Shown: one piece after another, positions 32,887-41,682 of the stretch
Numbering within the stretch: position 1 is the stretch's first letter
How the letters are laid out: the number at the start of each line of letters is the position of its first letter
Assembly: GCF_004916905.1 (NCBI RefSeq)
Contig: NZ_SDLV01000010.1
Location: 227,731-291,730, forward strand
Reading direction: 5' to 3'
From: Chryseobacterium candidae
Lineage (GTDB): Bacteria; Bacteroidota; Bacteroidia; Flavobacteriales; Weeksellaceae
Length of the DNA: 64,000 bases
Translations under genes and position numbers: made by a program
The notes under the pieces: model-generated
The model's input: only the letters and a program-made list of their open reading frames with translations
What the model was told of the DNA's origin: nothing
Database searches by the model: none

Positions 32887-34383
32887 TTACTCCTGCATAA
32901 TCTTTTGAACTTCATTAAACTCTTTTTCAATCACATCATCTGGCTTATAAGTGAATAAAGAAACGATCACATTGGTTAATAAAGAAAGTGTAAACCCGGG
33001 AATGATTTCGTACCAGTCTTTCAGTGGATGCTGAAGATAGACCCAGGCTAATACAGTAATTCCTCCTACCATCATTCCGGCAAAACCTCCCTGCCATGTT
33101 GCCTTTTTCCATAAAAGAGACAGCAGGATCAATGGTCCGAATGCAGAACCAAAGCCAGCCCATGCATTTCCAACAAGATTAAGAATACTATCCTTAGGGT
33201 TGAGGGATAAAAGTACCGCAATGACCGCTACAAGTAAAACAGAAAGTCTGCTCGCCATTAATAATTGCTTAGAAGTTGCTTTTTTATTCAGAAAAGCTTT
33301 ATAAATATCTTCTGTTAATGAGCTTGAAGTTACCAATAACTGAGAAGAAATAGTACTCATTACCGCTGCCAGAATTGCTGTAAGTAAAAATCCCGCAATA
33401 AACGGATGGAATAATATACGGGAGAAATAAATGAAAATAGTTTCTGCTTCCGTCTTTGATCCGTCAAATTTCAACATCATATTCATGTCAAACTTTTGCA
33501 GATAAGCGATTCCTACCAATCCTATGGCCAAGGCTCCGGCAACAGTAAAGACCATCCATGTAATTCCTATACGTCTTGCTTTGATCAGATCTTTTGGTTT
33601 ATCAATGGCCATAAAACGTACCAGAATATGGGGCTGCCCACAGTATCCTAATCCCCATGCCAATAAAGAAACAATACTTACGGTTGTTGTTCCTCTGAAC
33701 AAATCCAGATATTTTGGATTTTTTGCTTCAATCAGAGAGAATGTCTCTCCCACGCTTCCGATCTGGGTAATCGCTACAATCGGAACAATCACCAATGCCA
33801 GTACCATGATGGTGCCTTGTACAAAATCAGTAAGACTTACTGCCAGAAATCCGCCTAGAAATGTATACAGTACTACGACCAGACTTGTCAGGAGTAAGCC
33901 TGCCGTATAATCCATTCCGAAAGCGGATTCGAATAGTTTTCCTCCGGATACCATTCCTGCAGAAGTGTACAGGGTAAAAAATACCAGAATGAAAACAGAC
34001 GACGTGATCTTCAGAAGCTGATTTTTATTTTTAAATCTGTTTTCAAAAAATACAGGTAACGTAATGGCATTCTGTGCCACCTCCGTATAAATTCTGAGTC
34101 TTGGTGCTACAATAATATAATTGAGATAAGCACCAATGGTTAGCCCTATAGCAATCCAGGAGCTTGAAATTCCGGACAGATACATCGCTCCCGGAACTCC
34201 CATCAAAAGCCAGCCGCTCATATCAGCCGCTCCCGCAGACAATGCTGTTACGGCAGCTCCCATTTTTCGGCCGCCAATTAGAAATTCTTCTGAATTACTT
34301 GTTGATTTTCTATAAGAATATATGCCTATACCTATCATTAGTAACAGATACAACCCCACAGAAATCCCTTCATATACTTGCAT
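32887..34383 (-). CDS. putP: Sodium/proline symporter
   Basis: The 498-residue protein has about 13 membrane helices and solute:sodium symporter signatures. GGRKMGAAVTALSAGAADMS is in the first loop and helix, and GWLLMGVPGAMYLSG follows; the Na-site helix has AVMSTISSQLLVTSSSLTED, and LNLVGNAWAGFGSAFGPLIL is typical of PutP. It imports proline with Na+. No PutA gene is in the window. A terminator follows the stop. Confidence 0.93.
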   Translation of the reverse strand: MQVYEGISVGLYLLLMIGIGIYSYRKSTSNSEEFLIGGRKMGAAVTALSAGAADMSGWLLMGVPGAMYLSGISSSWIAIGLTIGAYLNYIIVAPRLRIYTEVAQNAITLPVFFENRFKNKNQLLKITSSVFILVFFTLYTSAGMVSGGKLFESAFGMDYTAGLLLTSLVVVLYTFLGGFLAVSLTDFVQGTIMVLALVIVPIVAITQIGSVGETFSLIEAKNPKYLDLFRGTTTVSIVSLLAWGLGYCGQPHILVRFMAIDKPKDLIKARRIGITWMVFTVAGALAIGLVGIAYLQKFDMNMMLKFDGSKTEAETIFIYFSRILFHPFIAGFLLTAILAAVMSTISSQLLVTSSSLTEDIYKAFLNKKATSKQLLMASRLSVLLVAVIAVLLSLNPKDSILNLVGNAWAGFGSAFGPLILLSLLWKKATWQGGFAGMMVGGITVLAWVYLQHPLKDWYEIIPGFTLSLLTNVIVSLFTYKPDDVIEKEFNEVQKIMQE

Positions 34384-34575
34384 ATCATTATTTTTACGAA
34401 GCCGAATATACTTTTTTTTTGAAAAAGAGTGAATTTCCTTCTATCACTAAAATCTCATGAAAAGTCTAAAAAATCAGAAAATCAATAAAACTTTAAGACA
34501 TTAAAAACAATAAAACCAAAGATAAACGAAATTCATTCTCACATCCCAATTATTAAATATCCGCTTACGAAAAAA

Positions 34576-35871
34576 CTACTTATTGCCGGTTTTAAACCTG
34601 ATAAGAAACTTCTCATCTTTCAGGAGATACCCTTCTTTAGACCTGAAACTTTTATTGGTGAGTATAAATTCATATTCTTTGCCGGGCTTTACATCTACTC
34701 CCAAGACCAACGTTTTATCATTATTTTCCATTCCTTTCACTTTGGTCATCGGCATATATTCTTTTCCTTTATCAGAAAGATTGAAAGAATAATATCCGGG
34801 AACCATTTCCTGTGAAAAAGTAATTCTGAGCTCTTTGATGTCAGCACTCACGTCTACGGAACCATTGGCCGGCTCTGTTTTCACTACATACGGTAATTGA
34901 TTTTGATATTCTTTAGCAAGTGTATTGGCTTTTTCTCTGAAAAATCTTGATTTGTCGAGAAAGTCTTCAACCGCTTTATTATCACCATAGTTCAGTTCAA
35001 TAATATCTTTGATAGCCTGTTTTTTATTTTTTGTATTCTGGTAATACATTTTACTGATTTCATACCCCACATAATATCCTAAATCGGCTCCTTCTCCTTT
35101 TTGTCTTCCATTATAAAACCAGTTGGCAAGATTGCCGGTAAACATTTCTTTTTTAAACCGGGCTTTAATTTCAGCTGCATGAGCCATTCCGTAAGAAATA
35201 TATTTCCTTTGCGGAGATTCCTTCATCACAAGTTCGGCAATCAGATCACATGATCCTTCCTTGATAGCCTGGTTTAAAACCCTGTTTTGATTTCCGTTCT
35301 GCTGGGTATGGATGTATTCATGAATATTCAGGGAAACGATATTATCCAGAGACTGATGGGCAAATATACCCTTCAGCCATTCATCTTTAAACTCCGAGAC
35401 CTCTGTAGCCCCAATTCCGGTGGCAAGTTCAGCACCTACCAATACCATATTTCCGCTCACGGCTCCACCAGAGTTAAGTGCACCAATAGTAAAATACATT
35501 TCAGCATCTTTAAGTTCAGGATACAACTCCTTCAGTCTGGTAACACTGGCTTCCAACTCTTTGGTCTTGGTTTTTATCGTTAAGGTATTCGGTCTTACTG
35601 AATTCCAGAATTTTGGATACTTTTCTATGACTTTTACATACACACTATCATTATAATCTCTGGCATTCATAAAAGCTTTTAACCCTTTTGTTGCTTTATC
35701 AGTATACAATCTTTTCATAAGATCCAGCTTTCCGGAGTAATCATTTGTTTTTTGGATGCTGTCATAAGCCACCCAAAAGTTATCAATATCTGAAGTAAAA
35801 ATCCTGGTTGATTTTTGTGAAAAAGCAGTTGCAAATACGAGTGAAAAAATAATGGTAGTAAAACGTTTCAT
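34576..35871 (-). CDS. Secreted zinc metallopeptidase-like protein with C-terminal Ig-like domain
   Basis: The 431-residue protein starts MKRFTTIIFSLVFATAFSQ (ATG 35871; a 9-codon upstream extension is rejected because it would spoil the signal peptide). An HExxH zinc motif (LNIHEYIHTQQ) is followed by IKEGSCDLIAEL, whose Glu could be the third ligand. This places it among DUF2268-like or gluzincin-type peptidases. Residues about 340-430 form a Big_5/Ig-like domain (PANGSVDVSADIKELRITFS). It is probably periplasmic or surface exposed. Proteolytic activity is inferred from the motif. Confidence 0.78.
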   Translation of the reverse strand: MKRFTTIIFSLVFATAFSQKSTRIFTSDIDNFWVAYDSIQKTNDYSGKLDLMKRLYTDKATKGLKAFMNARDYNDSVYVKVIEKYPKFWNSVRPNTLTIKTKTKELEASVTRLKELYPELKDAEMYFTIGALNSGGAVSGNMVLVGAELATGIGATEVSEFKDEWLKGIFAHQSLDNIVSLNIHEYIHTQQNGNQNRVLNQAIKEGSCDLIAELVMKESPQRKYISYGMAHAAEIKARFKKEMFTGNLANWFYNGRQKGEGADLGYYVGYEISKMYYQNTKNKKQAIKDIIELNYGDNKAVEDFLDKSRFFREKANTLAKEYQNQLPYVVKTEPANGSVDVSADIKELRITFSQEMVPGYYSFNLSDKGKEYMPMTKVKGMENNDKTLVLGVDVKPGKEYEFILTNKSFRSKEGYLLKDEKFLIRFKTGNK

Positions 35872-36105
35872 GGTTATTTTAATACAGCAATTATACATAC
35901 AATTATTGTATTTTACAAATATCTTTTACCTTATAAACACTATAGATTTTAAAAGAACTGAAGATAAAATCATATCATAATAACTCAAAAAAAACGGAGC
36001 TAAAATTGGTGCCTTATTATTTATTTATATTAATTCCAAATAATTTTAATTCTTTCCATTTTTTTGTCGCAAATATTTAATACTTTAGCTTAATAATTTG
36101 AACGA

Positions 36106-36987
36106 ATGGGAATAATCCTTAAACCAATTGATATTGTAGATGACATTTCACAAGAAGATTTCCGTGAAAAATATCTAAAGCCATGTAAGCCAGTGGTAAT
36201 CAGAAATATGGCAAGAAAGTGGCCCGCCTATCAAAAATGGACGATGGATTACATGAAAGAAGTAGTAGGCGACGTTGAAGTTCCCCTTTATGACAGTGCC
36301 AAAGCAGATCCTGCCGCCCCTATCAATACTCCGACTACGAAAATGCCCTTCCGTGATTATGTTGATCTTATTCAGAGAGAGCCTACTGATCTGAGAATTT
36401 TCTTCTTTGATCCTATAAAATTTGCCCCCAAACTCTTGGACGACTATGTTCCGCCAAAAAACCTTATGGGTGGATTTTTAGATAAATATCCAAGTATGTT
36501 TTTCGGAGGTAAAGGTTCTGTAACTTTCCTTCATTACGATATCGACATGCCGCATATTTTCCACACTCACTTCAATGGAAGAAAACATGTCCTTCTGTTT
36601 GAATACAAATGGAAAACACGTCTGTATAAGCTTCCTTATGCCACCTATGCACTGGAAGATTATGATATTTCCAATCCTGATTTTGAGAAATTCCCGGCAT
36701 TGGATGGTATAGAAGGAATTGAGTGTTTCCTGGAGCATGGAGATACTTTATTCATGCCTACAGGTTGGTGGCACTGGATGAAATATCTGGATGGATCTTT
36801 CTCTATTTCACTGCGTGCATGGGATAAAAGCTGGGCTGTAAAGGCACATTCTCTTTGGAATCTTGCCGTTCAGCGTAATTTTGATAATTTTATGAAAGGC
36901 CGATACAAAAAAAGGTATATGGACTGGAAAGAAAGAAAAGCCGTAGAAAAGGCCCATATTGCTTTAAAAAAAGGGCTTCCGAAATAG
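36106..36987 (+). CDS. Cupin-like (JmjC-type) Fe(II)/2-oxoglutarate oxygenase
   Basis: The 293-residue protein carries a JmjC/cupin_8 fold: KPVVIRNMARKWPAYQKWT near the N-terminus, the HxD metal motif in FLHYDIDMPHIFHTHF, a Lys/Arg pair for 2-oxoglutarate, and the distal His in FMPTGWWHWMKYLDGSFS. Bacterial relatives hydroxylate protein side chains. The C-terminal tail (about 245-293) is Lys/Arg-rich. A terminator follows within 30 bases, so it is monocistronic. Confidence 0.88.
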   Translation: MGIILKPIDIVDDISQEDFREKYLKPCKPVVIRNMARKWPAYQKWTMDYMKEVVGDVEVPLYDSAKADPAAPINTPTTKMPFRDYVDLIQREPTDLRIFFFDPIKFAPKLLDDYVPPKNLMGGFLDKYPSMFFGGKGSVTFLHYDIDMPHIFHTHFNGRKHVLLFEYKWKTRLYKLPYATYALEDYDISNPDFEKFPALDGIEGIECFLEHGDTLFMPTGWWHWMKYLDGSFSISLRAWDKSWAVKAHSLWNLAVQRNFDNFMKGRYKKRYMDWKERKAVEKAHIALKKGLPK

Positions 36988-37013
36988 TGATACGCTTTTT
37001 TAGATAATAAATG

Positions 37014-37049
37014 AGTGGATGATTTAACATGAGTCATCCACTTTTTTAT
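37014..37049 (+). terminator. Terminator after the cupin-like gene
   Basis: AGTGGATGA/TCATCCACT perfect 9-bp stem followed by T6. Confidence 0.92.
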
Positions 37050-37114
37050 TATGTTTTAAGATGTAATACAAAAATTAGTTAAATTGCAAAAACGTTCCCT
37101 TAATATCCTTCTAT

Positions 37115-37828
37115 ATGTTTGAAAAGTTGATTGATAGTTTTGAAAAGCTGTGCCTGCAGATTATTATTGAAATATTGCTGGTTCCCGTAACCATCTTCAA
37201 ATTGTTTCACGATCCCCGTCGCTGCTATGATTTGTCTGTTCACGAGATGGAAAAAGAAGAGACTGAACGCTTTCACGACTTCCTCTCTCCTATCAAACTT
37301 TCTGTTTATACCTCTGTGATTGTTTCGGTACTTTTAATGGATTATGGTGGTCAGCACAATATTATTTCCAAAATCAAAGGGCTAAGCATGGTAGAAAAAG
37401 CGCTCTTTATATTTTTGATGAATAATATTACTGCGGTAGTATTTACTGTTGTTATATTATGGTATAAAAAAGAAAAAGTGAATACAGTCACCTTCCGGAC
37501 GTTATTATTTTCTTTTATTTATACAACGGTGTATACATCTACCCCTCTTTTTATATTAATCAGCTCGGCTATGTTTCTGGGACAAACTATGAATGTAGAT
37601 GCTTATGTTGACAACCTGGGTAAGATAAAAAACCATGGAACAAGAGATTATATATTTTTTACGGCTTTTCTGGTTTTTATCATCATTGCAATTATCGGGA
37701 TTTTCAAGCTTTTCAAAGCTTTACACTATATCCTCAAGAATAATTTCAGCTACCACCCTTATATTCTATGGTTTTTTACAGTACTTTTCTTCGTCGTTCA
37801 GCTTTATTATACCATGGTATTTATTTAA
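37115..37828 (+). CDS. Multi-pass membrane protein of unknown function
   Basis: The 237-residue protein has about five membrane helices (near residues 12-30, 65-85, 100-125, 135-165 and 180-235). An N-terminal cytosolic patch with HDPRRCYDLSVHEMEKEE precedes the second helix, an arrangement like Yip1/DUF3667-type Bacteroidota proteins. No catalytic motif is seen. It has no operon partner; the next rightward gene is a TetR remnant. Confidence 0.72.
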   Translation: MFEKLIDSFEKLCLQIIIEILLVPVTIFKLFHDPRRCYDLSVHEMEKEETERFHDFLSPIKLSVYTSVIVSVLLMDYGGQHNIISKIKGLSMVEKALFIFLMNNITAVVFTVVILWYKKEKVNTVTFRTLLFSFIYTTVYTSTPLFILISSAMFLGQTMNVDAYVDNLGKIKNHGTRDYIFFTAFLVFIIIAIIGIFKLFKALHYILKNNFSYHPYILWFFTVLFFVVQLYYTMVFI

Positions 37829-37866
37829 AATTAATATATTTTCAAACATACCAGTCTGTTTATTTC

Positions 37867-37874
37867 TACATTTG
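37867..37874 (+). promoter_or_regulatory. -7 promoter element of the TetR remnant
   Basis: TACATTTG, 15 bases upstream of the remnant ATG, fits TAnnTTTG. Confidence 0.45.
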
Positions 37875-37889
37875 TAAAAAGTTTATAAC

Positions 37890-38060
37890 ATGCCCAAACC
37901 TCGCGAAAGAATAGTAAGCAATGCTATGGTGTTCTTCCATAGACAAGGTTACAACAATACTGGGATTAATCAAATTATTGACGAAGCTAATGTATTCAAC
38001 GCCAGTTTCTACCAATATTTTAAATCTAAAAATGAACAGCCAGCTTTACAGATCGAATGA
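37890..38060 (+). pseudogene. Truncated TetR-family regulator (HTH domain only)
   Basis: The 56-codon frame encodes an intact TetR helix-turn-helix (MPKPRERIVSNAMVFFHRQG, then NQIIDEANVFNASFYQYFKS) and stops at 38060. The 130-150 residue ligand-binding domain is missing. Beyond the stop only a short frame (NELIKKSKIIVQDLLNVSH, ending 38115) remains, likely from the far end of the old gene or unrelated. Promoter and start are intact, so a short HTH peptide could still be made. Confidence 0.7.
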
Positions 38061-38125
38061 ATTGATAAAAAAATCTAAAATAATTGTACAGGATTTACTG
38101 AACGTCTCCCATTAATCCTTCATAT

Positions 38126-38659
38126 ATGCACATTCCGGATCTTCACTCTTTCTTGAAAACTGACCTTCATTTATTGGTTGAGGTTACTTATCCTGCTAAA
38201 ACAATCCTGCTTGAAGAAGGAAAAGTTTCAGAAAAAATGTTTCTGGTAAAAAACGGAGCGTTAAGAGTATTTTTCTATCAGGACGGAAAAGAACTTACCT
38301 TGGATTTTATAACAGAAAACCAGGCTGTTTCATCTTTTGACAGCTTCCTGAATGGCATTCCATCTGATTTTGTAATTGAAACTCTGGAATCAACTACCGT
38401 TTACGAATTACACACTGAAAACTTTCACAGGCTCATGGAAAATCAGGAATTCCAGCATACTTTTCAGCCGCTTTTTTACCAACGTTTCAGTGAAATCAAT
38501 AAACGGCTGATCTCTTTTATCAGAGATTCTCCCCAGAAAAGGTATCAACAGCTTCTCAAAAACAGACCGGAGCTTCTTCTGCGCTTTCCACAACATTATA
38601 TTGCCTCTTATCTTGGCATTACAAGTGTTTCATTAAGCAGAATACGCAACCGCAGATAA
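38126..38659 (+). CDS. Crp/Fnr family transcriptional regulator
   Basis: The 177-residue protein has a cNMP-binding-like barrel (about 15-105: TYPAKTILLEEGKVSEKMFL, then VKNGALRVFFYQDGKELTLD). A dimer helix and a short HTH (about 150-177: QHYIASYLGITSVSLSRIRN) complete it. No Fe-S cysteines are present. It is compact and typical of Bacteroidota members. The downstream NTF2-like gene has its own promoter element and may be a target. Confidence 0.87.
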   Translation: MHIPDLHSFLKTDLHLLVEVTYPAKTILLEEGKVSEKMFLVKNGALRVFFYQDGKELTLDFITENQAVSSFDSFLNGIPSDFVIETLESTTVYELHTENFHRLMENQEFQHTFQPLFYQRFSEINKRLISFIRDSPQKRYQQLLKNRPELLLRFPQHYIASYLGITSVSLSRIRNRR

Positions 38660-38700
38660 TTTCTTTACAATTGTTATCGTTCAGTCATTCATCTGTAAGG

Positions 38701-38708
38701 TAATTTTG
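38701..38708 (+). promoter_or_regulatory. -7 promoter element of the NTF2-like gene
   Basis: TAATTTTG fits TAnnTTTG exactly and overlaps the alternative TTG start at 38706, which excludes that start. Confidence 0.55.
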
Positions 38709-38726
38709 CTTCAAAATAATAAAGTT

Positions 38727-39110
38727 ATGAAACATTTTATCCGGCAGGTATTTAAAGAAGTATTAGAAAACCCTGTATTTGATGAATTATTAATTGAAAA
38801 ATATTTTTCAAAGGAATACATTCAGCTTGTAGACCATTCTCAACTGAACTATGAAGAATTTGTTCTGCACATCAAAAAACTCAAAGAAAAAGTAACTGAA
38901 CAAAAACTTGAGATCATTAACTATGCGGAAAACGGTACTGTCATATTTACCAACCACATCGCAAAATCCACACTAAAAGACGGAAGTAAGGTGGTACATA
39001 AAGTATTGGCGGAATTTACCATCCAAAATCATCAGATTATACGATGTGATGAATTGACTTTACTTGTAGAAGGAAATCATACTGAAAAGGATTTAGGATC
39101 CGAAAAATAA
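38727..39110 (+). CDS. NTF2/SnoaL-like small protein
   Basis: The 127-residue protein (ATG 38727) fits the cone-shaped NTF2-like fold: N-terminal helices with FDELLIEKYFSKEYIQLVDH, a second helix, then a C-terminal sheet (VIFTNHIAKSTLKDGSKVVH, then LAEFTIQNHQIIRCDELTLL). Such proteins include isomerases, hydrolases and inactive binders; no catalytic residues stand out. It sits 67 bases after a Crp/Fnr-type regulator. Confidence 0.75.
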   Translation: MKHFIRQVFKEVLENPVFDELLIEKYFSKEYIQLVDHSQLNYEEFVLHIKKLKEKVTEQKLEIINYAENGTVIFTNHIAKSTLKDGSKVVHKVLAEFTIQNHQIIRCDELTLLVEGNHTEKDLGSEK

Positions 39111-39206
39111 ATGACAGCTCTACTACCCTTCAGTATTGCTTTTCTATATTAACAATTCTTAAGAAAACCTTAATTTTCTCTTCAACACATTCACCAAACA
39201 GAGGTC

Positions 39207-39214
39207 TAATTTTG
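39207..39214 (+). promoter_or_regulatory. -7 promoter element of the TonB-receptor remnant
   Basis: TAATTTTG, 11 bases upstream of the remnant ATG, fits TAnnTTTG exactly. Confidence 0.45.
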
Positions 39215-39225
39215 TTGTGATTTTT

Positions 39226-39373
39226 ATGTAAAATATTAAAAGTAAAGAAAATTTTTACATCTGCTTTATTTTGTGCCTCTGTTTTTTTATATGCCCAAAC
39301 CGGTTCTTTGTCCGGAAATATCAATGACCACTCAAAAATCGCTCTGCCAGACGCCAGGATTTCCAACGAATAA
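39226..39373 (+). pseudogene. N-terminal remnant of a TonB-dependent receptor
   Basis: If the single T at 39229 is removed, ATG 39226 opens a frame with a signal peptide (KKIFTSALFCASVFLYAQ) and the start of a carboxypeptidase-regulatory-like domain (GSLSGNINDHSKIALPDARI) as found at the front of Bacteroidota TonB receptors. It then stops at 39373. As it stands the start codon is followed directly by TAA. The remaining 600 or more residues are absent. Confidence 0.6.
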
Positions 39374-39404
39374 AACCAGTATCATCACTCAGAATCCTAT
39401 CGTT

Positions 39405-39859
39405 TCAAAAGGATAAAGAACAAAAAGGCTCAAAAACATGTTCTTGATGTTTTCAATGCAAAACTTTGTAGATAAAAGGTAAATGTGCTGCAAAATGAAA
39501 GAAAAACATCAGAAGATGCATTAAGAAAAGTAGCACAGCAACTTCCATAATTATTCCCATGAAGGACTCTGTCTGACCCAGCACTATCCATCCGTTTTTC
39601 CATAAAAAGCTCCGAGTAGCATGACAAAGCTGTTGCATAATATGGTAAGCAGACTAAGATAAAAATCGGATCTTGTAACAGGATGATTTTTTTTCTTTAA
39701 CTGACTTTTCCGGCAGGTCTTTTCGATAAAAACATACAAACCTATGGAAAACAGGTAAAGGAGAATATTAGCCATCAGACTGAATATGATCCATTCCCGC
39801 CATGAAAACTGCCAAAATATCTGTAAATAAACGGAAAGTTCTGCCTGGATAAAATTCAT
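39405..39859 (-). pseudogene. Decayed sterol desaturase / fatty-acid hydroxylase family gene
   Basis: The minus-strand frame from 39859 reads MNFIQAELSVYLQIFWQFSW with two hydrophobic helices and runs to VMLLGAFYGKTDG. One base has been lost from a T run (about 39600). In the next frame the protein continues LWKNGWIVLGQTE and reaches a His-box segment MFFFHFAAHLPFIYKVLH, followed by a stop and then KHQEHVFE. A normal enzyme would carry three His clusters and another 100 or more residues. The family call is based on the helix and His-box pattern. Confidence 0.6.
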
Positions 39860-39938
39860 AAGTCCTTCATCCTTCTGCTTGATGATATAAAGGTATGAAT
39901 TTCACCGTAAAATCATCCGATAAAGTACATTCCTGATC

Positions 39939-40208
39939 TTATTTCTGTCTTGCTTTTCTTCTGAGCTCCCGCAGTCTTGACGTGAGTTTTTTTCTCAAAT
40001 CGTTATGATAGGCGCGGTAATTTTTAATACTGTTTTCCAGATTTTTTTTGTTAAGCAGATATTCTTCATACAGATGACCCAGCTCTGAAATCTGTGTAAT
40101 CACCTCCGAAGGCTGGCTTTCAGGGTCTTCCGCTGCTTCTATCAGCAGACGGTAATATTCAATACGGCTGGTCAGGTTCATGTGAAGTTTTGGTTCTATT
40201 CCCTGCAT
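39939..40208 (-). CDS. Small coiled-coil protein of unknown function
   Basis: The 89-residue, highly charged protein is predicted to be almost entirely helical (YYRLLIEAAEDPE, then LYEEYLLNKKNLENSIKNYR and LRKKLTSRLRELRRKARQK). It has no signal peptide and a strongly basic C-terminus. I recognise no family. It is flanked by the desaturase remnant and the S41 protease gene, without an operon partner. Confidence 0.6.
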   Translation of the reverse strand: MQGIEPKLHMNLTSRIEYYRLLIEAAEDPESQPSEVITQISELGHLYEEYLLNKKNLENSIKNYRAYHNDLRKKLTSRLRELRRKARQK

Positions 40209-40335
40209 GATTTTATGATTTTATTGTGTTTCTGAATAGGTAAAAGGGTAAAAAAATTTATACTTTTACTATTCGATATATTATTTTACTTTTGAGTTTG
40301 GTCAAAATTTTCTTTATCTGCCTTTTCTATCCGCA

Positions 40336-41676
40336 TTACTGCTGCATCATAACCGGAGGCACATCACTCTGAAATAAAATTTTGATATTTCCATTCTTTT
40401 CGTGAGCTGGCAATTTGAAATATCCTCCGTTCAGAGCAGAAGAGATAAGGGTTTCATTGGGATCTCCCAAAGGTAATAATGGCAGACCGGCAAATTCATT
40501 GATACTGATCTGCGGGGAAATTCCACTGCTGTATTCTCCTGCTCCGCTGGCATTAAATACTTTATAAATCACCGGATGAATCTGCCAGGAAATTTTTCTG
40601 GGTTTACGCCTGTCTTCCACTACAAATCCTGCCATATCTTTCCCCAGTGTAGTATCTCCTATTTGAATTACCTGCATGTATGGTTTCAGATTGTTCACCA
40701 CAATTTCGGCTGCAGAGGCTGTACTGTTTGATGTGAGGATGAATACTTTCTGTAATCCTAATGCATCGGCGCGTAAGGTTGCAAAGTCCAAAGCTTTGGG
40801 ATCATAAGTAATCTGTTGGGCAAATGTTCTTTTTACTTCGCCTCCGTTTTTATTTCCTTTAAAAATGATGAATGGTGAGCCGGAGGATAATCCTGAAGGA
40901 ATAAGTGAGCAGAGTGCTGCGGCAGAGGATACTGAACCTCCGTAATTGTACCGGAGATCCAGAATTAATTCCTTCACTCCGGCAGCTTTCAATTCCCCAA
41001 ACTTTTGGTACAAAGTCTGCGTCATTCCGTCCGGAAAATCATAGATGTACAGATAGCCCACTTTTTTACCGTTTTTTTCAAAAATTTTAGATAAAACAGG
41101 TTGTTCAAAAGAGAAACCATAGTAAACAGTAATGTTTTTTTCCTCTGCAATGCCTCCGTTTTGCCACTTTCCAACGGTAAGTTCTACAGCGGTCTGATCT
41201 TTAATGGATGAAGCCATTGCTTCAGCATTCGCGGCAGTCATTGCTTTTCCATTCACTTTGGTAATGATCATTCCTCTTTCCAGCCCGGAATTAAAAGCCG
41301 GAGAATTTTGAAGAACCAGCTTAATTACAGTAACCACTTCATTATTGGCAAGCTGAACAACCGTGTAATCAAAACCGTACATATTCCTTATAGATCGTGG
41401 ATAGGAAGAAGAATCTTCAGTATTTACCATAAAAGAAAACCGATCCTCGGAAGACAGCAGAGTTTTGAAAAAATCTTTTACGGGAAGCTTATAATCCGGC
41501 TTTGCAGGCATCTGATCTGCCCAGTAATAGTATCTTTTCATACTGTCCTGAACCCATAGATTCACAGATTCTGTACTTCCCTCAGGAAAAACAGGTACGC
41601 TTTCTTCATTAGTATTCGTACACGAAATGAGAAAGACAGCAATAGCAATACATTGAAGTTTTAAAAAATTTTTCAT
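40336..41676 (-). CDS. S41 family (C-terminal processing) peptidase lipoprotein
   Basis: The 446-residue protein has a lipoprotein signal with lipobox LISC (Cys19). An N-terminal helical segment, a PDZ domain (about 90-185; SPAFNSGLERGMIITKVNGK) and the S41 catalytic core follow: VGYLYIYDF, ELILDLRYNYGGSV, and the nucleophile Ser in ILTSNSTASAAEIVVNNLK. It ends with a cysteine-free Pro/Asn-rich tail. It cleaves proteins at C-terminal regions at the cell envelope. It starts 6 bases after the preceding lipoprotein gene, so the two are one operon. Confidence 0.92.
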   Translation of the reverse strand: MKNFLKLQCIAIAVFLISCTNTNEESVPVFPEGSTESVNLWVQDSMKRYYYWADQMPAKPDYKLPVKDFFKTLLSSEDRFSFMVNTEDSSSYPRSIRNMYGFDYTVVQLANNEVVTVIKLVLQNSPAFNSGLERGMIITKVNGKAMTAANAEAMASSIKDQTAVELTVGKWQNGGIAEEKNITVYYGFSFEQPVLSKIFEKNGKKVGYLYIYDFPDGMTQTLYQKFGELKAAGVKELILDLRYNYGGSVSSAAALCSLIPSGLSSGSPFIIFKGNKNGGEVKRTFAQQITYDPKALDFATLRADALGLQKVFILTSNSTASAAEIVVNNLKPYMQVIQIGDTTLGKDMAGFVVEDRRKPRKISWQIHPVIYKVFNASGAGEYSSGISPQISINEFAGLPLLPLGDPNETLISSALNGGYFKLPAHEKNGNIKILFQSDVPPVMMQQ

Positions 41677-41682
41677 ACGTAA

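Noticed and set aside
39130..39366. 78-codon minus-strand ORF
   Set aside because: Antisense to the TonB-receptor remnant, whose frame has a recognisable signal peptide; treated as a shadow.
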